This document shows, piece by piece, positions 1 to 5,113 of a stretch of 5,113 nt of DNA. Source of the stretch: Candidatus Atribacter hydrocarboniphilus. GTDB lineage: Bacteria; Atribacterota; Atribacteria; Atribacterales; Atribacteraceae. Every line of letters begins with the position of its first letter. Position 1 is the stretch's first letter. Made by a program: the position numbers and the translations under genes. The notes below the pieces were generated by a model, which did not search any database, was not told the origin of the DNA, and saw only the letters and a list, made by a program, of their open reading frames with translations. The DNA lies in contig DPKX01000138.1 in assembly GCA_003542295.1 (NCBI GenBank), positions 1-5,113 on the forward strand. Reading direction: 5' to 3'.

Positions 1-1
1 C

Positions 2-841
2 ATTAGCGTTGCCTCAATTGCCGGTACCATCTTAGCGGTCTGTTCCTGTTCTATCCTCCCGATGTTTACCTCGATGTACAAAATTGGAGCAGGAATCGGT
101 CCAGCCACTAGTTTTCTCTATTCCGGACCAGCCATCAATACTGCAGCAATCTTTATTTCAGCTGCCATGTTGGGTACCATCGGTTGGGCTCGGTCACTTT
201 CAGCGGTGATTTTAGCTTTTGGAGTTGGGTTGATTATGGATTTCCTCTTTGGAAAAGCCCGAGCAAAAGAGACTTATCAAGAAGAAACAGAAAATTCTCC
301 CAAAGCCAGTATTCCCTGGAAAGGCTTATTGGTTATATTCATTTTAGTGGCAATGTATGTGGTGGGGCCCAACTTATATAAAGGAATTTTAATGGTGGCA
401 GCGTTCGGGATAGGGTATCTCTTCTTTACAAAAGATCAACGGATAAACTGGTACCGTGAGTCCTGGAGTCTCTTTAAACTCATCTTTCCCATCCTGATTG
501 TAGGAGTGTTTGTTGCATCGGCGCTCAAGGTTTTTGTTCCAACTTCGGTGATCGTGAAACTGTTTGGGGCAGAAAGCTTTGTATCCAACATTTTGGCTTC
601 AGTCATCAGTGGCATTCTCTATTTCAGTACTCTCACCGAAGTTCCTATAGTTCGGAGTCTTATCGAGATGGGAATGAGCTCCGGTTCGGCTATCGCTTTC
701 TTGCTTGCCGGTCCGGCTTTAAGCCTCCCCAGTATGATCCTCATCAACCGGATCATGGGTTTAAAACGAGGAATGACCTATATCATCTTAGTCATTCTGT
801 TTTCTGCTCTTGCCGGTTCAGTCTATGAACTCATCTTTTAA
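2..841 (+). CDS. DUF318/ArsP-type (YraQ family) permease, 5'-truncated by window edge
   Basis: This is the C-terminal 279 residues of a polytopic inner-membrane permease. The frame is open from base 2, and codons before the first ATG (base 62) already encode family sequence ending in CSCSILP, so that ATG is internal and the true start lies upstream. Family members run to about 300-350 residues, so only the first membrane helix or two should be missing. Two matching half-repeats are visible: CSCSILP followed by FLYSGPAIN, and much later TLTEVPIV followed by FLLAGPALS, each near a glycine-rich helix. A charged cytoplasmic-type linker (KARAKETYQEETEN) separates the halves. The family includes ArsP, which exports trivalent organoarsenicals, but many members have unknown substrates. 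The thioredoxin that follows 15 nt later and ACR3 downstream favour metalloid transport. The family is secure; the substrate is inferred. Confidence 0.9.
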   Translation: MSVASIAGTILAVCSCSILPMFTSMYKIGAGIGPATSFLYSGPAINTAAIFISAAMLGTIGWARSLSAVILAFGVGLIMDFLFGKARAKETYQEETENSPKASIPWKGLLVIFILVAMYVVGPNLYKGILMVAAFGIGYLFFTKDQRINWYRESWSLFKLIFPILIVGVFVASALKVFVPTSVIVKLFGAESFVSNILASVISGILYFSTLTEVPIVRSLIEMGMSSGSAIAFLLAGPALSLPSMILINRIMGLKRGMTYIILVILFSALAGSVYELIF

Positions 842-842
842 A

Positions 843-848
843 AAGGAG
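843..848 (+). promoter_or_regulatory. Ribosome binding site (AAGGAG) for the small thioredoxin
   Basis: AAGGAG lies 8 nt before the ATG at 857. It overlaps the in-frame GTG at 848, so that GTG cannot be served by it. This decides the start in favour of 857. Confidence 0.75.
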
Positions 849-856
849 TGAATACA

Positions 857-1093
857 ATGAAAGTTCAAGTCTTAGGCGCTGGTTGCAAAAAATGCAACCT
901 TCTCTATCAAAATCTTAAATCCTTTATCGAGAAAAACAACCTTGAAGCGGAAATTGAATACATTGACGACCTCGAAAAACTTTTGGAAGCCAAGGTCCTT
1001 ATGCCCCCAGCGGTATTCATCGACGGAGTAAAAAAGAGCGAGGGGAAAATACCAACCGAAGCTCAATTTAAAGAGTGGTTTCAATTACAATAG
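857..1093 (+). CDS. Small thioredoxin-like redox protein (TM0996/MTH895 type, Thioredoxin_3)
   Basis: A 78-residue single-domain thioredoxin-fold protein with no signal peptide, so cytoplasmic. It begins with a beta strand (MKVQVLGAGC) leading into the redox motif C10-K-K-C13. The likely cis-proline is P51 in MPPAVFIDG, just before the strand that packs against the active site. The size and the GxGCxxC start match the compact 'redox-active disulfide protein 2' group, whose members are often encoded next to DUF318 permeases, as here. The likely role is dithiol/disulfide exchange with the permease or a partner in the same operon, perhaps delivering electrons or handling a thiol-bound metalloid. 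The ATG at 857 is preferred over the GTG at 848 because the Shine-Dalgarno overlaps the latter. The family call is strong; the partner is inferred. Confidence 0.9.
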   Translation: MKVQVLGAGCKKCNLLYQNLKSFIEKNNLEAEIEYIDDLEKLLEAKVLMPPAVFIDGVKKSEGKIPTEAQFKEWFQLQ

Positions 1094-1109
1094 GGCGAGG
1101 GAGATTGTT

Positions 1110-1358
1110 ATGCAGTTCAAAACAAAACGAGAAGAAATTCCCTGGTATCCCTCAGTAGATTTTGAGCAGTGTACCGGATGCCAAACCTGTTATGAATTCT
1201 GTTCTCATGGAGTGTACGAATGGAATCAAGGCGAAAATCGCCCCATCGTAGCTCATCCCTATGAATGTATTGTGGGATGTACCGGCTGTTATCCTCAGTG
1301 CCCTAGCGAAGCAATTCATTTTCCCCCACTTTCAATGTTAAGACAGTACCAGGGATGA
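1110..1358 (+). CDS. Small 2x[4Fe-4S] ferredoxin-like protein
   Basis: An 82-residue soluble protein with eight cysteines in two cluster motifs. The first is C21-x2-C24-x2-C27-x3-C31, the second C53-x3-C57-x2-C60-x3-C64-P. This is the pattern of bacterial dicluster ferredoxins, except that the second motif has one extra residue between its first two cysteines and the first motif lacks the usual proline after its last cysteine. There is no signal peptide, so it should act in the cytoplasm as a low-potential electron carrier. A GGGAG site sits about 8 nt before the ATG. It follows the small thioredoxin by 16 nt and overlaps the next gene by 4 nt (ATGA), so the three are probably translated together. 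It may feed electrons to a thiol or metalloid redox step; the actual partner cannot be read from the sequence. Confidence 0.9.
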   Translation: MQFKTKREEIPWYPSVDFEQCTGCQTCYEFCSHGVYEWNQGENRPIVAHPYECIVGCTGCYPQCPSEAIHFPPLSMLRQYQG

Positions 1359-1699
1359 ATATGCAAAAAATTCAAGTCAAAATCAACGCTGGAATATGTG
1401 GGTTTATTACGATGGTAGAGGCTCAATCTAGCGATGAGAAAATGGTTCAACTGAAAATTATAAGTCCCTGTGAAACGATTCAGAAGTTGAATGAGTTTAT
1501 CCCTGAAGTAGATGTCTATGCCGAGATTGGACAAGGGTTTAAGGGCATGATCCATCAAGCGGTACAAAAAACCCTTCATGGATGCTGCAGTGGTTGTATT
1601 GTTCCATCGGGTATTTACAAAGCCATGCAAGTTGTCACTCATCTGGCTCTTCCTGCTTCAGCAACCATTGAGTTTAAAGATGAGGAGGGGAAACTATGA
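1355..1699 (+). CDS. Conserved Cys-rich small protein of unknown function (DUF6951-like)
   Basis: A 114-residue soluble protein with no signal peptide or membrane segment. It starts with a strand ending in NAGICGF (C15), then has SPC (C39), then the cluster GCCSGC (C77, C78, C81) just before VPSGIYKA and an ALPASATIEFKD tail. The pattern NxGxCGF / C / C-rich / P.gi / aLP resembles a small conserved bacterial and archaeal family that I believe is catalogued as DUF6951; that name is from memory. The five cysteines suggest metal, Fe-S or metalloid binding, or thiol redox chemistry with the neighbouring ferredoxin and thioredoxins. It overlaps both neighbours by 4 nt (ATGA), implying translational coupling and similar expression levels. 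ATG at 1361 is an alternative start two codons later. The gene is certain; its function is unknown. Confidence 0.85.
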   Translation: MNMQKIQVKINAGICGFITMVEAQSSDEKMVQLKIISPCETIQKLNEFIPEVDVYAEIGQGFKGMIHQAVQKTLHGCCSGCIVPSGIYKAMQVVTHLALPASATIEFKDEEGKL

Positions 1700-2157
1700 A
1701 ATCACTTTTTGGAAAGATGACCATTGTCGTTCTTCTTATTTTAGCGGTGATCGTGACCTTTTATCTGAAGGAAAATCGAGCCGTAGGTCAAAAAACCCAA
1801 ACCATGCAAACCATTGAAACTGAACTTACTGAGGATTTAACCCAGGATCAAGGAGCGAATGAGGTAAATCTGCCGCGTTTCTTGGAATTGGGTGCCGATC
1901 AATGCGTCCCCTGCAAAATGATGCAGCCGATTCTCGAAGAGCTCCGCCGTGAATATTCCGGGCAGCTTCAGGTTGACTTTATTGATGTCTGGAAAGACCC
2001 AAAACAATCACAGCAGTTTGCTGTCTCGTCAATCCCAACTCAAATCATTTTTGATGCTCAAGGAGAAGAAGTGTTTCGTCACATCGGCTTTTTCCCCAAA
2101 GACCAAATCCTGAAAAAATTTGAAGAATTAGGGATGAGTTTAAATAAGGAGGATTAA
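1696..2157 (+). CDS. Membrane-anchored extracytoplasmic thioredoxin
   Basis: A 153-residue protein. Residues 8-24 form one hydrophobic segment after a short basic start (MKSLFGK), followed by a polar Thr/Gln/Glu-rich spacer (about 25-58) and a thioredoxin domain (about 58-150). The active site is C70-V-P-C73-KMM, and the cis-proline is P114 in SSIPTQ. No good signal-peptidase site follows the hydrophobic stretch, so it is probably an N-terminal anchor with the domain outside the cytoplasmic membrane. CxPC thioredoxins of this kind usually act as extracytoplasmic disulfide reductases that receive electrons from CcdA/DsbD. GAGGAGGGG precedes the ATG, and the start overlaps the previous stop as ATGA. 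The next gene ends in a closely related domain, so the two are paralogues in tandem. Confidence 0.92.
   Translation: MKSLFGKMTIVVLLILAVIVTFYLKENRAVGQKTQTMQTIETELTEDLTQDQGANEVNLPRFLELGADQCVPCKMMQPILEELRREYSGQLQVDFIDVWKDPKQSQQFAVSSIPTQIIFDAQGEEVFRHIGFFPKDQILKKFEELGMSLNKED
2146..2153 (+). promoter_or_regulatory. Strong ribosome binding site (AAGGAGGA) inside the previous gene's 3' end
   Basis: AAGGAGGA lies 4 nt before the ATG at 2158, which follows the previous stop codon with no gap. The placement points to coupled translation of the two exported thioredoxins. Confidence 0.75.
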
Positions 2158-3087
2158 ATGAACAAGATTCCAGGAATTCTTATATTGGTTATAGCCTGCT
2201 GTTTTATTTTTTCGTTGACGGTTTTCTCTGAAGAAAAAGGTCCTACTATCGAAGAGGTCTACCTCGGTCTGAGCTCAGGTCCCCTCCGATATGCACGATT
2301 AACAACCCTCCCTGAGGATATTCTTTTGAAAGCTGGAGACATCACCATCAATCAAAAACAAGTTGATGAAAAAATTGCTCAATCAGAACCTGAACTCCAG
2401 GAACAGTTAAAAAGAAACGCCTTCTACGTTCTGGAGCAAGCTGCTCTTTATCCTATTCTTCTTCAGGAAGCAAAAAAATGGATGTCAAACCAGAATATCC
2501 GATCGAATAACCCCAACGAGGATGACCTCTTCCTGCTCTACCTGGAAAGTTTAATACCTCCCGATCTTACCGTATCCGATCAAGAAGCCCAAGCTTTCTA
2601 TAATCAAAATCTTGAATCGTTTGCCAATGCGCCTTTTAATGAGGTTAAAGATTATGTTGTTGAATATCTTCTTAATCAAAAGAAGCAAGAGTTTATTAAC
2701 TCTTATATTGGGACCCTGAGTCAGCAAATAGATATTGAAGTAAGCGATGGTTGGGTGAAAGCGCAATCAGAAACTGCCTTTGATAATCCGGTGGATCAAG
2801 CACGTCGAAATAGCCTTCCAGTCATGATTGATTTTGGTGCCAGTGGCTGTGTTCCCTGTGATATGATGGCGCCAATTCTTGAAGAGCTTCAAACCAGCCT
2901 GAAAGGAAAATGCACCATCCTTTTCACCGATGTCCGGATTTATCAAGTCCTTTCCGCTCGCTACCAAATCTCGGGAATTCCAACCCAAGTTTTTTTCGAC
3001 CGAGAAGGCAAAGAAGTTTTTCGCCATACCGGATTTTTTTCGAAAGAAGAGATTCTTAATAAGCTTACCGAGCTGGGGGTCGAATAA
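2158..3087 (+). CDS. Exported SurA/PrsA-like helical domain fused to a C-terminal thioredoxin domain
   Basis: A 309-residue exported protein. Residues 1-24 look like a signal peptide (basic start, hydrophobic core, possible cleavage after VFS). Residues about 52-110 resemble the SurA/PrsA N-terminal region: a short strand (ILLKAGDITINQKQVDEKI) then a long helix rich in Glu/Gln/Leu. Residues 139-195 resemble the matching C-terminal part (TVSDQEAQAFYNQNLESF, then NEVKDYVVEYLLNQKKQEF). In PrsA and SurA a parvulin domain would sit between that segment's two halves; here they are adjacent, so the isomerase is missing. Residues about 205-309 are a thioredoxin domain with C231-V-P-C234 and cis-P275 (SGIPTQ). 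The likely role is an exported oxidoreductase whose helical module binds client proteins. Thioredoxin is certain; the chaperone-like assignment is by pattern and moderately sure. Confidence 0.88.
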   Translation: MNKIPGILILVIACCFIFSLTVFSEEKGPTIEEVYLGLSSGPLRYARLTTLPEDILLKAGDITINQKQVDEKIAQSEPELQEQLKRNAFYVLEQAALYPILLQEAKKWMSNQNIRSNNPNEDDLFLLYLESLIPPDLTVSDQEAQAFYNQNLESFANAPFNEVKDYVVEYLLNQKKQEFINSYIGTLSQQIDIEVSDGWVKAQSETAFDNPVDQARRNSLPVMIDFGASGCVPCDMMAPILEELQTSLKGKCTILFTDVRIYQVLSARYQISGIPTQVFFDREGKEVFRHTGFFSKEEILNKLTELGVE

Positions 3088-3090
3088 TCC

Positions 3091-3135
3091 ATGGGTGAAC
3101 TGTTTACCACCCTGACCAATGTCATTAAAGGGAGT
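3091..3135 (+). pseudogene. Probable 5' remnant of a lost ccdA-type gene
   Basis: An ATG sits 3 nt after the stop of the thioredoxin fusion gene and opens with MGELFTTLTNVIKGS. This resembles the N-terminus of short CcdA/DsbD-type membrane proteins (family memory: a brief amphipathic lead ending in G-S/T-P before the first helix and its LSPCH motif). After the serine the likeness stops abruptly: the frame runs on as ATYLYCTRINKG and through the next gene out of frame, ending at 3270 with no hydrophobic helix. CcdA is the expected neighbour here because it reduces extracytoplasmic thioredoxins. The simplest reading is an internal deletion that removed nearly all of ccdA. A chance match or an assembly collapse is possible, since only 15 residues support it. 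Confidence 0.5.
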
Positions 3136-3165
3136 GCAACTTATCTATACTGCACCCGAATAAAT

Positions 3166-3174
3166 AAAGGAGAG
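3166..3174 (+). promoter_or_regulatory. Ribosome binding site (AAAGGAGAG) for the exported protein at 3182
   Basis: AAAGGAGAG lies 7 nt before the ATG at 3182 and supports that start, giving a complete signal peptide. No convincing promoter is visible between 3088 and 3181, so the gene may be read through from upstream. Confidence 0.7.
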
Positions 3175-3181
3175 ATTAAGA

Positions 3182-3778
3182 ATGAAAAAAATGGTCTTGA
3201 TGTTTCTTATTCTTTTTGTTGGTATTTTAATATTCAGCACCTGGAGCTGTGCAGAAGACAAAGCTTGTAGTTGCGGTCAGACTCCACCGGTTGATAATTC
3301 TATTCCCGATATCAGCCAACCGACCATTCCGTCAAATCCGTCATCTCTTGATAATAACTCCCCCTCCGGAATCAAAAAGAGTTCCAGTTCGTCAAAAACC
3401 ACGCTGATCGATTATTCAGTCCTGACCATCACGCAATTTACTATCAAAGATAACCGGTACCGAGTGAATGGGATTACCGATTTGCCTTCCGGAACTCGTC
3501 TGGTTGTTTCGCTCAAAACCAATCCTGAAACAACCTTCAACCTCCAAAAAATCATTGAAGTTCAGAATGGATCTTTCACCGCCTCCTTTCGAGTCACTCC
3601 AGATTTTCCCAATAAGGAAGAGAAAATACTAATTGAGATAGTCTGTGATCCAAAGATGCAAAATATTGCTATCAGTCAACGCATTGATCGTTATGGGGAG
3701 AATTTGACAGGGGAGAAAATGATTCTTGTGGGCAAGGTGCAGATTCTAAAGGACACAGATATTTTTGATCTCAGTTAA
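3182..3778 (+). CDS. Exported protein of unknown function with CxC motif and beta-rich domain
   Basis: I do not recognise this 198-residue protein. It has an N-terminal signal sequence (MKKM, then a hydrophobic core to about residue 19). Cleavage could fall after SCA (residue 24); TWSC at 20-23 is a poor lipobox, so lipoprotein status is doubtful. The mature start carries C29-S-C31-G. A Pro/Ser/Asn-rich low-complexity linker follows (about 33-72, including a run of five serines), then a C-terminal domain (about 80-195) of alternating hydrophobic strands. That domain contains GITDLPSGTRLVVSL, a pattern seen in immunoglobulin-like beta-sandwich domains of exported proteins. C155 is the only other mature cysteine. 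It lies 94 nt after the thioredoxin fusion and may be a client of it or a surface metal-binding protein; both are guesses. Confidence 0.8.
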   Translation: MKKMVLMFLILFVGILIFSTWSCAEDKACSCGQTPPVDNSIPDISQPTIPSNPSSLDNNSPSGIKKSSSSSKTTLIDYSVLTITQFTIKDNRYRVNGITDLPSGTRLVVSLKTNPETTFNLQKIIEVQNGSFTASFRVTPDFPNKEEKILIEIVCDPKMQNIAISQRIDRYGENLTGEKMILVGKVQILKDTDIFDLS

Positions 3779-3816
3779 TTAATCATCAGGAAAAAATATC
3801 AATAAATGTTTTCATT

Positions 3817-3829
3817 AAACGTATCGTTT
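3817..3829 (+). promoter_or_regulatory. Short perfect inverted repeat upstream of acr3, possible operator
   Basis: AAACG-TAT-CGTTT is a 5-bp inverted repeat with a 3-nt centre, 37 nt before the ACR3 start in an 87-bp AT-rich gap. It could be a repressor site in the 5' region of acr3. No clear -35/-10 pair accompanies it, and 5-bp arms can arise by chance. Confidence 0.25.
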
Positions 3830-3850
3830 GGGTAATCACAGGTTGAAAAG

Positions 3851-3856
3851 AGGAGG
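3851..3856 (+). promoter_or_regulatory. Ribosome binding site (AGGAGG) for acr3
   Basis: A consensus AGGAGG lies 9 nt before the ATG at 3866 and fixes the ACR3 start. Confidence 0.8.
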
Positions 3857-3865
3857 AAATCATCA

Positions 3866-4921
3866 ATGAAAGAAAAGGACCGTTCTTTAGGTATTTTTGA
3901 AAAATATCTTACTCTGTGGGTTGCTCTCTGTATTTTATTGGGGGTTATGATTGGACAGTGGGCACCTGCTTTTCCCAAAGCCATGTCCAAACTCGAAATC
4001 AGTCGAGTCTCGATCCCAGTAGCCATACTCATATGGTTGATGATTTATCCAATGATGTTACAAATCGATTTCGCCAGTATCAAGAGATCAATAAAAAAAC
4101 CCAAAGGGCTGGTTATAACCCTTATTGTTAACTGGGCCATCAAACCTTTTACAATGCTTATGTTTTCTTGGCTTTTTTTAAAATTTATCTTTTCTCCCTA
4201 TATTGGTCCTGTTCTGGGAAGTCAATACGTCGCCGGGGCCATTCTTCTTGGGGCAGCTCCTTGTACTGCTATGGTCTTTGTTTGGAGCTACCTAACCAAG
4301 GGTGATCCGGCATATACCCTCGTCCAGGTGGCAATCAATGACATTGTTATTCTTTTCCTTTATGCTCCTATTGTCATCTTCCAACTTGGAGTGGCCAGGA
4401 TTCAGATCCCTTATGACACGGTCCTTCTTTCGGTGGCGTTGTTTGTAGTGATACCGCTTACTTTAGGCTATATCACCCGTAAAAAACTCGTTGAGAAAAA
4501 GGGACTGGAATGGTTTGAAACCAATTTTCTTCCCAGTTTGAAACCCTGGACCATCATTGGGCTTTTACTCACTTTAATTCTTCTTTTTTCTTACCAGGGT
4601 GAAGTTATTCTCAAACAGCCCCTTCACATTCTGTTAATTGCCATTCCTCTGACTATTCAGACTTACGTTATTTTCTTTATTGGATATCTATGGGCTAAAA
4701 AATGGAAATTGGAACATACAGTCGCTGCTCCGGCAGGACTTATAGGAGCCAGCAACTTTTTTGAACTGGCCGTAGCCGTTGCTATATCCCTTTTTGGGTT
4801 GAGCTCGGGTGCTGCTCTGGCAACTGTTGTCGGAGTTCTTGAAGAAGTGCCGATTATGCTCAGTTTGGTCTATATTGCTAACCGAACCCAACACTGGTTT
4901 CCAAAAGCTTCAAAAGGATGA
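3866..4921 (+). CDS. acr3: ACR3-family arsenite efflux permease
   Basis: A complete 351-residue integral membrane protein of the ACR3 branch of the BART superfamily, the usual length for the family, with about ten membrane helices. It exports As(III) (and in some members Sb(III)) from the cytoplasm using the proton gradient. The diagnostic signature is the block from LLGAAPCTAMVFVWSYL to QVAINDIVILF. C133 in APCTAMVF matches the cysteine known to be needed for transport, and the late glutamate of GVLEEVPIMLSL (E327) matches the other essential residue. The short N-terminus (EKYLTLWVALCILLGVMIG) and NWAIKPFTM are also typical. Most homologues read V-E-V-P where this one has E-E-V-P, a small variation. 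It starts 87 nt after the preceding gene and may have its own promoter. It is the strongest evidence that the locus deals with arsenic. Confidence 0.96.
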   Translation: MKEKDRSLGIFEKYLTLWVALCILLGVMIGQWAPAFPKAMSKLEISRVSIPVAILIWLMIYPMMLQIDFASIKRSIKKPKGLVITLIVNWAIKPFTMLMFSWLFLKFIFSPYIGPVLGSQYVAGAILLGAAPCTAMVFVWSYLTKGDPAYTLVQVAINDIVILFLYAPIVIFQLGVARIQIPYDTVLLSVALFVVIPLTLGYITRKKLVEKKGLEWFETNFLPSLKPWTIIGLLLTLILLFSYQGEVILKQPLHILLIAIPLTIQTYVIFFIGYLWAKKWKLEHTVAAPAGLIGASNFFELAVAVAISLFGLSSGAALATVVGVLEEVPIMLSLVYIANRTQHWFPKASKG

Positions 4922-4936
4922 ATTGATAGAATTCTT

Positions 4937-4942
4937 TATAAT
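4937..4942 (+). promoter_or_regulatory. Possible -10 box (TATAAT) before the metallophosphoesterase gene
   Basis: A perfect TATAAT lies in the 61-bp AT-rich gap between acr3 and the last gene. No matching -35 hexamer is found at 16-18 nt upstream (the TTGATA at 4923 is only 8 nt away), so the call is weak. No terminator hairpin is visible in the gap. Confidence 0.25.
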
Positions 4943-4982
4943 TTGCTTAATTTCTACTATTTTTAATAACTAGGGGGATATT

Positions 4983-5113
4983 ATGAAAATTGCGGTTTTC
5001 TCTGATATCCATTCAAATCTTCCGGCGCTGCAAGCCGTATTGCAAGATATTGAAAATCACCAACCGGATAAAATGATCTGTTTAGGGGATTTAGTGGGAT
5101 ACGCACCCTTCCC
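4983..5113 (+). CDS. Metallophosphoesterase (calcineurin-like, YfcE/MJ0936-type), 3'-truncated by window edge
   Basis: Only the first 44 residues are in the window. They contain the first two metal-ligand motifs of the superfamily: D8-x-H10 in FSDIHSNLPAL, and G35-D36 in CLGDLVGYAPFP. The form GDxVGYxPxP after DIHSNLPAL is typical of the soluble cytoplasmic phosphodiesterase/phosphatase group of about 230-280 residues (Metallophos_2). The usual GNH(D/E) and later histidine motifs would lie beyond the end. AGGGGGA lies 4 nt before the ATG. It is probably functionally separate from the arsenic and redox genes, since these enzymes are common housekeeping neighbours. The natural substrate cannot be inferred. 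Confidence 0.88.
   Translation, partial: MKIAVFSDIHSNLPALQAVLQDIENHQPDKMICLGDLVGYAPF

Noticed and set aside
62..64. ATG at 62 as the start of the permease
   Set aside because: The frame is open to base 2 and the upstream codons encode the conserved CSC motif, so this Met is internal.
848..850. GTG at 848 as start of the small thioredoxin
   Set aside because: It overlaps the AAGGAG ribosome site; the ATG at 857 has correct spacing and gives the normal family N-terminus.
1316..1642. Minus-strand open frame of 108 codons
   Set aside because: It lies opposite the ferredoxin end and the Cys-rich gene, which have clear family features; its translation shows no recognisable motif.
2158..2229. Lipobox (VIAC at residues 11-14) in the thioredoxin fusion
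   Set aside because: The hydrophobic core continues well past the cysteine, which fits an ordinary signal peptide better than a lipoprotein signal.
2767..3027. Minus-strand open frame of 86 codons
   Set aside because: It lies entirely opposite the thioredoxin domain of the fusion protein and has no recognisable features.
3131..3157. Hairpin GTGCA/TGCAC with flanking GG/CC as a terminator
   Set aside because: The stem is short with a bulge, the loop is 12 nt, and no T-run follows.

Overview
The window reads as one dense block of plus-strand genes from a bacterium. Shine-Dalgarno sites are strong (AAGGAG, AGGAGG), intergenic gaps are short, and no opposite-strand gene is convincing. DNA is moderately AT-rich by eye. 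Gene content (dicluster ferredoxin, several thioredoxin-fold proteins, no oxygen-dependent enzyme) fits an anaerobe. Exported thioredoxins and a SurA/PrsA-like domain show an active extracytoplasmic folding or redox compartment. I cannot name the taxon from the sequence; an anaerobic Firmicutes-like or Atribacterota-like lineage is only a guess.

Layout: (1) 2-841, 3' part of a DUF318/ArsP-type (YraQ) permease with the CSC motif. (2) 857-1093, a 78-aa cytoplasmic TM0996-type thioredoxin. (3) 1110-1358, a small 2x[4Fe-4S] ferredoxin. (4) 1355-1699, a Cys-rich small protein of a conserved uncharacterised family. (5) 1696-2157, a membrane-anchored thioredoxin. (6) 2158-3087, an exported protein joining a SurA/PrsA-like helical domain without parvulin to a thioredoxin domain that is a paralogue of the preceding one. 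(7) 3091-3135, what looks like the first 15 codons of a lost ccdA gene. (8) 3182-3778, an unrecognised exported protein with a CSC motif, a Ser/Pro-rich linker and a predicted beta-rich domain. (9) 3866-4921, an ACR3 arsenite efflux permease. (10) 4983-end, the start of a metallophosphoesterase that probably belongs to the next unit.

Genes 1-6 are almost certainly one operon: gaps are 16 nt or less, there are two 4-nt ATGA overlaps, and one stop/start junction has no gap. Together they look like a redox-linked metalloid (arsenic/organoarsenic) resistance locus. It has a permease for organic or inorganic trivalent arsenicals, cytoplasmic electron carriers (small thioredoxin, ferredoxin), extracytoplasmic thioredoxins, and ACR3 for As(III) export. 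CcdA would normally carry electrons across the membrane to the outer thioredoxins, but here only its apparent start remains. That is the most unusual feature of the window. No ArsR regulator or ArsC reductase lies within these 5.1 kb.
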